Notes under the pieces: generated by a model | Seen by the model: only the letters and a program-made list of their open reading frames with translations | Databases searched by the model: none | Told to the model about the DNA's origin: nothing | Part shown: positions 58,895-64,000 of the stretch, piece after piece | How the letters are laid out: each line of letters starts with the position of its first letter | Numbering within the stretch: position 1 is the first letter of the stretch | Translations under genes and position numbers: made by a program | NCBI RefSeq assembly: GCF_035989285.1 | Contig: NZ_CP108513.1 | Location: forward strand, 2,294,001-2,358,000 | DNA length: 64,000 bases | Direction of reading: 5' to 3' | From: Streptomyces sp. NBC_01235 | GTDB taxonomy: Bacteria; Actinomycetota; Actinomycetes; Streptomycetales; Streptomycetaceae

Positions 58895-59656
58895 TTAGTC
58901 GAGCGGTCCGCCGGCCACGTACAGCACCTGGCCGGAGACGAAGCCGGCGGCCTCGTTCGTGAAGAAGGCGATCGCGTTGGCGATGTCGTCGGGCTCGCCG
59001 ACGCGCGCGACGGGGATCTGGGTGGCGGCCGCGGCCTTGAACTCCTCGAAGCCCATGCCGACGCGGGCGGCGGTCGCGGCGGTCATGTCGGTGGCGATGA
59101 AGCCGGGGGCGACGGCGTTGGCGGTGATACCGAACTTGCCGAGCTCGATGGCGAGGGTCTTGGTGAAGCCCTGCAGACCGGCCTTGGCGGCGGAGTAGTT
59201 GGCCTGGCCGCGGTTGCCGAGCGCCGAGGAGGACGACAGGTTGACGACCCGGCCGAAGCCGGCGTCGACCATGTGCTTCTGGACGGCCTTGGTCATCAGG
59301 AACGAGCCGCGCAGGTGCACGCCCAGCACAGTGTCCCAGTCGGAGGCGCTCATCTTGAACAGCAGGTTGTCGCGGAGCACGCCCGCGTTGTTGACGAGGA
59401 TCGTCGGGGCGCCGAGCTCCGCGACGACGCGTGCGATCGCCGCCTCGACCTGGGTCTCGTCGGAGACGTCCGCGCCGACCGCGATCGCCCTGCCGCCCGC
59501 CGCGGTGATCTTCTCCACGGTGTCCTTGCAGGCGGCCTCGTCGAGGTCGACGACCGCGACCGCGCGACCCTCCGCGGCCAGCCGTACGGCGGTGGCGGCT
59601 CCGATGCCGCGCGCCGCGCCCGTGACCACGGCGACCCGCTGCTCAGTGGTGGACAT
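58895..59656 (-). CDS. 3-oxoacyl-[ACP] reductase-like SDR (FabG-like)
   Basis: 253 residues from ATG 59656 with GAGGAGA upstream. The frame is open to 59776, but the extra part is not like SDR proteins. VTGAARGIGAA, VNNAGVLRDNLLFKM, LSSSSALGNRGQANYSAAK and GFIATDMT match FabG-type acyl reductases. It reduces a 3-oxoacyl thioester or related ketone with NADPH. Pairing with a second SDR points to fatty-acid or steroid-type beta-oxidation, by inference. Confidence 0.9.
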   Translation of the reverse strand: MSTTEQRVAVVTGAARGIGAATAVRLAAEGRAVAVVDLDEAACKDTVEKITAAGGRAIAVGADVSDETQVEAAIARVVAELGAPTILVNNAGVLRDNLLFKMSASDWDTVLGVHLRGSFLMTKAVQKHMVDAGFGRVVNLSSSSALGNRGQANYSAAKAGLQGFTKTLAIELGKFGITANAVAPGFIATDMTAATAARVGMGFEEFKAAAATQIPVARVGEPDDIANAIAFFTNEAAGFVSGQVLYVAGGPLD

Positions 59657-59811
59657 TGCTGGTTCTCCTCGCCCTTGAGAAAGCCTGTCGCGCCCGGATG
59701 GTGGGCGCTGGATGCGCCCGACTGGTGAGCGACCGCTTAGTACCTTCGACAGACGTGAACCTAGAAGCCCTGGCACCCGGTGTCAACGCCACACGGCGGG
59801 GGTGTGACCCA

Positions 59812-60228
59812 TCACCTCACCAGCAGCTCCAGCAGCCGCTCCGTCTCGGCGGCCGGATCGGTGGTCAGTCCGGTGTGCACGGGGCCCGGCTGGACGACGG
59901 TCGAGCGGGGCGCGATCAACCAGCGGAAGCGGCGTCCGGCGTCGTCGCGCGCCGCCTGCCCGGCCGAGGCGCCGCCCGCGCACACGCCCTCGACCGCCCG
60001 CAGTGCGGCCCGCACCCCGGCCACGTCCGCCGCCGGGTCCAGCGCCAGCAGCTTCGCCTCGTCGAGGTGGGTGCGGGCGCCGACGTAGTCCTGGCCGCGG
60101 CAGTACACCAGCACACCCGCGTTGATGCACTCGCCGCGCTCGACCCGCGGGACGACGCGCAGCAGGGCGTACTCGAAGACGTCCCGGTCGCCGCCCTGGC
60201 CCGGCCTGATGATGTGACGCTCGTTCAC
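59812..60228 (-). CDS. DUF3037 protein
   Basis: 138 residues. GTG 60228 overlaps the stop of the HipA-like gene as GTGA. DVFEYALLRVVPRVERGECI then NAGVLVYCRGQDYVGART is the DUF3037 core. This family is regularly encoded next to HipA-like kinases. It may be a partner or regulator of the kinase, but its function has not been shown. Confidence 0.82.
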   Translation of the reverse strand: MNERHIIRPGQGGDRDVFEYALLRVVPRVERGECINAGVLVYCRGQDYVGARTHLDEAKLLALDPAADVAGVRAALRAVEGVCAGGASAGQAARDDAGRRFRWLIAPRSTVVQPGPVHTGLTTDPAAETERLLELLVR

Positions 60229-60980
60229 TTGGTCCCCTTGATGCGGTCGTGGATGACGGCGGCGCGCGCGAGGAGGGGTGCCGCGTAGGCGCGCCGGAGC
60301 GCGTCCGGGGTGTCGAAGCCGGGTTCGTCCGTCAGCCAGACGTCGGGGATCTCGGCGGTGACCTCGGCGAGGAGGTCGGCGGTGACCTGCGGGGCCAGCG
60401 CTGCCGCCGCGGCCGCGACGTCCGGCCCGAAGGGGGCGAGGGCGTGGTCGGAGGCGTCGTAGGGGCGGGCCGCGGAGGTCTCGGCGGTGGGCCAGTTGTG
60501 CTGCCAGATCATGGTGGCGCCGTGGTCGACGAGCCACAGGTCGCCGCGGTGCACCAGGAGGTTGGGGTTGCGCCAGGACCGGTCGACGTTGTTCACCAGC
60601 GCGTCGAACCAGACGATCCGGCCGGCCTCCTCGGGGCTCACCGGGAAGGCGAGCGGGTCGAAGCCGAGGGCGCCGGAGAGGAAGTCCATGCCGAGGTTGG
60701 TGCCGCCGCTGGACTTCAGCAACCCCTGCACCTGCTGGTCGGGTTCGCCGAGGCCCAGCAGGACGTCGAGCTCGACGGTCACCAGACGGGGCACCCGGAA
60801 GCCGAGCCTGCGGGCGAGTTCGCCGCAGACGACCTCCGCGACCAGCGTCTTGCGGCCCTGCCCGGCGCCGGTGAACTTCATGACGTACATACCGAAGTCG
60901 TCGGCCTCGACGAGTCCCGGCAAGGAGCCGCCCTCACGCAGGGGCGTGACATAGCGGGTCGCGGTGACTTCCTTGAGCAT
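60225..60980 (-). CDS. HipA-like kinase-fold protein
   Basis: 251 residues. YVMKFTGAGQGRKTLVAEVV gives the nucleotide-binding Lys region. WFDALVNNVDRSWRNPNLLV and WLVDHGATM match the catalytic and metal-binding loops of HipA-type kinases. It lacks the N-terminal and extra subdomains of classical HipA, so it belongs to the smaller HipA-like group. Start ATG 60980 lies inside a perfect 13-base inverted repeat. It may phosphorylate a protein or small molecule. It is coupled to the DUF3037 gene by a 4-base overlap. Confidence 0.8.
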   Translation of the reverse strand: MLKEVTATRYVTPLREGGSLPGLVEADDFGMYVMKFTGAGQGRKTLVAEVVCGELARRLGFRVPRLVTVELDVLLGLGEPDQQVQGLLKSSGGTNLGMDFLSGALGFDPLAFPVSPEEAGRIVWFDALVNNVDRSWRNPNLLVHRGDLWLVDHGATMIWQHNWPTAETSAARPYDASDHALAPFGPDVAAAAAALAPQVTADLLAEVTAEIPDVWLTDEPGFDTPDALRRAYAAPLLARAAVIHDRIKGTK

Positions 60981-61010
60981 CGCCCCAGGTTACTGGGCCT
61001 GGGGCGATGC
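60977..61010. promoter_or_regulatory. Perfect inverted repeat over the HipA-like start codon
   Basis: GCATCGCCCCAGG (60977-60989) and CCTGGGGCGATGC (60998-61010) are exact reverse complements with an 8-base spacer. The left arm contains the ATG of the kinase gene. It could be an operator or an RNA hairpin that hides the start codon. Confidence 0.7.
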
Positions 61011-61171
61011 GCGGCCGACAGCTCCGCGACAGCTCTGGCTTACGCCGCGCTCATGTCGAACGGGTCAAGATCTCGACACTGTCCGGACTTGGCGGGGGCG
61101 CTGAACAAGCGGTGCCCGCGGCTCGTACCTCTCGGCAGATCCACGCAACCCCCTGGAAGGGAACCCCCAGC

Positions 61172-61672
61172 ATGACCAGCGCATCGATCAAGTCCGCGTC
61201 GGGGCCCGCCCGCCGTACCGTCGTGGCAGCCGCCGGAGCCGCGGGGCTCTCCGTCGCGCTGACCGCGTGCGGAGGCTCCGACGACGACTCGTCGAGTTCG
61301 TCGTCTGCCGGCACGTCGGGTTCCACCGGTTCCACCGGCAGCACCGAGGCCGCGAGCACGGGCGGCGGGGACAGCGCGGCGGCCGGCGCCGCGCTCGCCA
61401 AGACGGCCGACATACCCGAGGGCGGCGGCAAGGTCTTCGCATCCGAGAAGGTGGTCGTCACCCAGCCGACGGCGGGCACGTACAAGGCGTTCTCCGCCGT
61501 GTGCACCCACCAGGGCTGCGCGGTGAAGTCCATCGCCGACGGCGTGATCAACTGCCCCTGCCACAACAGCAACTTCTCGATCACGGACGGCAGCGTGAAG
61601 AGCGGTCCCGCGAAGACGTCGCTGCCCGAGGTGCAGATCACCGTCAGCGGCGACTCGATCACCCTGGCCTGA
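61172..61672 (+). CDS. Rieske [2Fe-2S] lipoprotein
   Basis: 166 residues from ATG 61172 with GGAAGGGAA upstream. The N-terminus (ARRTVVAAAGAAG to lipobox LTAC) combines a twin-arginine motif with a lipoprotein site, so it is probably exported folded and lipid-anchored. After a Ser/Gly/Thr linker comes a Rieske domain: VCTHQGCAV (Cys111, His113, Cys116) and CPCHNSNF (Cys128, Cys130, His131). An electron-transfer role at the membrane is likely. It is not adjacent to cytochrome bc genes. The 3' end overlaps the convergent gene by 14 bases. Confidence 0.9.
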   Translation: MTSASIKSASGPARRTVVAAAGAAGLSVALTACGGSDDDSSSSSSAGTSGSTGSTGSTEAASTGGGDSAAAGAALAKTADIPEGGGKVFASEKVVVTQPTAGTYKAFSAVCTHQGCAVKSIADGVINCPCHNSNFSITDGSVKSGPAKTSLPEVQITVSGDSITLA

Positions 61673-62321
61673 CGCCCGGTCCCCTTCGGGCTGTTCGTCC
61701 AAGGCAGGCCAGCACCTCGTCCGTGGTCGCGACCGTGGCGACCAATGCGAGGGTGTGGCGGATCATCGCGGGGGTGTAGTCGGCAGGCACCCCCGCGATG
61801 GCGTCCGACGGCACGACAGCCGTGTAGCCCCGGTTGACGGCGTCGAAGACGGTGTTGGGGATCGCCACGTTGGCCGAGACCCCGGTGACGACGAGCGTGC
61901 GGCAGCCCAGATTGCGCAGCAGGGAGTCGACGTCGGTGCCCTGGATCGGGGACAGTCCGTGCAGCCGCCGTACGACGAGATCGCCGTCGGCGACCTTGAT
62001 CGGGGGCGCTACGCGGACGGCGGCGGAGCCGGTGAGCTGCTGGACGGGCAGCCGTTCGGCGGCGCGGAACAGGCGGGCGTTGCGACTGGCGCCCCGGCCG
62101 TCGGGGCGTCGCGCGGCGACGGCGTGGATCACCTGGATGCCGCTCTCGTGCGCGGCGGCCACCAGCCGGGCGATCCGGTCGAGTGCGCCCGACTCCCTTG
62201 CCTCGTGGGCGAGTTCGGGCAGGGCGGCGTCCGGTCCGACGACTCCCCGCTGGCATTCCACCGTGAGCAGGACGGTGTTCGCGGGATCGAGGAGCTCGCT
62301 GAGTACTTCGAACGAGGGCAC
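61659..62321 (-). CDS. Isochorismatase-fold protein lacking the usual catalytic Cys
   Basis: 220 residues with the cysteine-hydrolase fold: LLTVECQRGVVG, VIHAVAARRPDG and VVTGVSANVAIPNTVFDA. Normally the first motif has Asp and the last has Cys. Here they are Glu and Ala. A hydrolase mechanism using Cys is therefore unlikely, although some isochorismatases also lack it. Its reaction is uncertain. Confidence 0.8.
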   Translation of the reverse strand: MPSFEVLSELLDPANTVLLTVECQRGVVGPDAALPELAHEARESGALDRIARLVAAAHESGIQVIHAVAARRPDGRGASRNARLFRAAERLPVQQLTGSAAVRVAPPIKVADGDLVVRRLHGLSPIQGTDVDSLLRNLGCRTLVVTGVSANVAIPNTVFDAVNRGYTAVVPSDAIAGVPADYTPAMIRHTLALVATVATTDEVLACLGRTARRGPGVRPG

Positions 62322-62443
62322 GGCTCCTCCTGAGGTCGCTGCGGGCGGGCGAGACTAGTCACCGTTGCGTGGAGAAGGAAGAAGAACCCATCCTTTTCTG
62401 ACGCAGCGTCAAATTTCAAGACAGGACAAGAAATGGGGGCCGG

Positions 62444-62911
62444 ATGACCGTCACGCAGCGCCGGGGCCGGAAGATCATGATGACGCCGGGCGAGCTGGAC
62501 GCGTTTCTCACCGTCCAGCGCACCTGCCGGGTCGCGACCGTGTCCACCGACGGCGCCCCGCACGTCAGCGCCCTGTGGTTCCTCTGGGACGGCACCGCGC
62601 TGTGGCTGTACTCGGTCGTGCGCAGCAAGCGCTGGGCGGACCTGCGCCGCGACCCCCGGGTCGCGATCGTGATCGACACGGGCGAGGAGTACGACGCACT
62701 GCGGGGCGTCGAGCTGTCCGGCGCCGTGGAGTTCATCGGCGAGATCCCGCGCACCGGGGAGCTGTGCGCCGAACTCGACGCGGTGGAGACGCTGTTCGCG
62801 CGCAAGAACTTCAGCCTGGACGCGATGCCGCACGACGGGCGGCACGCGTGGGTGCGGCTGAAGCCGGAGAAGATCGTGTCCTGGGACTTCCGCAAGCTGG
62901 GCGGCGCGTAG
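62444..62911 (+). CDS. Pyridoxamine-5'-phosphate-oxidase-fold flavin/F420 protein
   Basis: 155 residues. The split-barrel fold begins LDAFLTVQRTCRVATVSTDG then PHVSALWFLWDGTALWLYSV, with RSKRWADLRRDPRVAIVIDT. These match the actinobacterial PPOX-class proteins that bind FMN or F420. GGGGG lies before ATG 62444. Substrate unknown. Confidence 0.82.
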   Translation: MTVTQRRGRKIMMTPGELDAFLTVQRTCRVATVSTDGAPHVSALWFLWDGTALWLYSVVRSKRWADLRRDPRVAIVIDTGEEYDALRGVELSGAVEFIGEIPRTGELCAELDAVETLFARKNFSLDAMPHDGRHAWVRLKPEKIVSWDFRKLGGA

Positions 62912-62929
62912 GGCCGCTCGGCCCCGGGC

Positions 62930-63832
62930 TCAGCCCACGGCCCGTCCCGCCGCCTCCAGCGCCTCGACCGCCGCCCGGATCGACGGGCGGCGGTCGGCGT
63001 CCGCCCGCCAGACCACGTACACATGCCGGCGCACCCGCTGACGCAACGGGACCATCACGACCCCCTCGGGCACCGGGTGGCGTCCGAGCAGGGGCACGAT
63101 GCACACCCCCAACCCGGCTGCCACCAGGACGAGTTGGGTGTGCGTCTCGGCCGCCCGGTGGCCGACGATCGGCTCGACGCCCCGCGAGCGCAGGGTGAAC
63201 ATCAGCCACTCGTGGCAGAACTCCCCCTCGCCCCAGGTGATCCACTCGTCCTCGGCGAACTCCCCGAGGTCCACCTCGTCCCGGTCCGCGAGCGGATGCC
63301 CGGCCGGAATCGCGACGTCGGCGGGATCGTCCAGGATGGGCGCCTTGACCAGGCCGTCGGGCACCGGCATCGGCTTGTTGTACCAGTCCAGGACGACGGC
63401 GAGGTCGAGGTCGCCGCGGACGACGCCGGCGATGGCGTGCTCCGGCTCCAGCTCGCACGAGCGCAGCCGCAGCCCGGGGTGCGCCTTGCGCAGCTCGGCG
63501 AGCGCGACGGGAAACAGCCCGCGCGCCGCGGTCGGGAACGCGGACAGCCTCAACTCCCCCACCACCTGCCCGCGCTGGGCCTCCAGGTCGGACTGTGCGA
63601 GCTCGACCTGCGACAGGATCCGGGCCGCGTGGTCGGCGAGCAGCCGCCCCGCGTCCGTCAGCCGCACCCCCCGTCCGTGCTTGGCGAGAAGCCGCTGCCC
63701 GACCTCCCGCTCCAGCTTGGCCAGCTGCTGCGAGACGGCCGACGTGGTGATGTGCAGGCCCGCGGCGGCCCCACTGACCGATCCGTGCCGGGCGAGGGCA
63801 TCGAGGGTGCGCAGGCGCTCCAGGTTCAACAC
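62930..63832 (-). CDS. LysR-family transcriptional regulator
   Basis: 300 residues from GTG 63832. The N-terminal helix-turn-helix is LRTLDALARHGSVSGAAAGL with TTSAVSQQLAKLEREVGQRL. The effector domain continues to the end (VVGELRLSAFPTAARGLFPV). It is divergent from a transporter gene, and the spacer carries a palindrome and a direct repeat, typical of LysR control of a neighbouring exporter. Confidence 0.92.
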   Translation of the reverse strand: MLNLERLRTLDALARHGSVSGAAAGLHITTSAVSQQLAKLEREVGQRLLAKHGRGVRLTDAGRLLADHAARILSQVELAQSDLEAQRGQVVGELRLSAFPTAARGLFPVALAELRKAHPGLRLRSCELEPEHAIAGVVRGDLDLAVVLDWYNKPMPVPDGLVKAPILDDPADVAIPAGHPLADRDEVDLGEFAEDEWITWGEGEFCHEWLMFTLRSRGVEPIVGHRAAETHTQLVLVAAGLGVCIVPLLGRHPVPEGVVMVPLRQRVRRHVYVVWRADADRRPSIRAAVEALEAAGRAVG

Positions 63833-63840
63833 GTAAGCAA

Positions 63841-63884
63841 TGCTACGAGATACTGGTCGAGAATTCTCGATTGTGCTACGAGAT
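63841..63884. promoter_or_regulatory. LysR operator region
   Basis: TGCTACGAGAT occurs twice in the same direction (63841-63851 and 63874-63884), 33 bases apart. Between them lies the perfect palindrome TCGAGAATTCTCGA (63857-63870). Together they fill the divergent promoter space. Confidence 0.65.
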
Positions 63885-63906
63885 GATCCTCGGCAGCCTT
63901 GACCCC

Positions 63907-64000
63907 ATGACCACCGCCACCACCCCGGCCACGCCCCACCTCTCCTCCCCCGAAGCTCCCGCCCACCCCCGTCGCACCCTCGACTGGCGCCTGCGCTTCG
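63907..64000 (+). CDS. Start of a probable EamA/DMT-type transporter (partial)
   Basis: Only 31 codons are visible: a Thr/Pro/Ala-rich start followed by HPRRTLDWRLRF. This pre-membrane sequence and a divergent LysR gene are typical of EamA-family exporters, but the membrane part lies outside the window. Confidence 0.45.
   Translation, partial: MTTATTPATPHLSSPEAPAHPRRTLDWRLRF

Noticed and set aside
1..64000. CRISPR arrays, tRNA and rRNA genes
   Set aside because: No regularly spaced repeats, cloverleaf sequences or rRNA-like stretches were found on reading both strands.

Overview
The window looks like a Streptomyces (or very close actinomycete) chromosome segment. GC is very high, starts are often GTG or TTG, the rare leucine codon TTA is confined to a few genes, there are many Sec/Tat-exported polysaccharide enzymes, and the sugar importer lacks its own ATPase. 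No rRNA, tRNA or CRISPR array was seen.

Left region, about 1-33 kb: a plant cell-wall (pectin, rhamnogalacturonan-I and galactan side chain) utilisation locus. It starts with an intracellular SGNH hydrolase and a cupin. A LacI-family regulator follows, divergent from an ABC sugar importer (two permeases and a binding lipoprotein) that runs on into a Gfo/Idh/MocA oxidoreductase and a DUF6807 protein. Next come a PaaX-like regulator, a Tat-exported alpha/beta hydrolase and a GH5 endoglucanase. The secreted set after about 18.9 kb is a PL11 rhamnogalacturonan lyase, a GH53 galactanase, two CE12-like rhamnogalacturonan acetylesterases, a PL9 pectate lyase, a GH43-type enzyme, a second multidomain GH53, and a paralogue of the Tat hydrolase carrying a CBM13. 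Three LacI-type operator families are visible and suggest several overlapping regulons. Three of the secreted enzyme genes carry a TTA codon in the signal-peptide region. A cassette (metallo-beta-lactamase fold protein, FAH-family protein, amidohydrolase) is inserted at 14.7-18.7 kb between inverted copies of one insertion-sequence end.

Middle region, about 33-49 kb: an MMPL transporter with a two-component pair, then heavily rearranged accessory DNA. It holds a chimeric ABC-ATPase/amidohydrolase pseudogene, half of a LivG-like ATPase, a Fic protein, fragments of a transposase, an integrase and uppP, and an SRPBCC protein. It also holds an intact Mrr-nuclease/TerD fusion surrounded by repeated fragments of DUF4291 and TerD sequence. 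This is the part most likely to hold an undescribed, possibly phage-defence, system.

Right region, about 49-64 kb: mostly ordinary chromosomal genes. These are SnoaL-like, lnt, Gfo/Idh, an FAD monooxygenase divergent from a TetR regulator, a DinB-like protein, a lipoprotein, a TPR-like protein, ung, a peptide-type binding lipoprotein, two SDRs (one FabG-like), a HipA-like kinase/DUF3037 pair, a Rieske lipoprotein, an isochorismatase-fold protein, a PPOX-type flavoprotein, and a LysR regulator divergent from a truncated DMT-type transporter gene.
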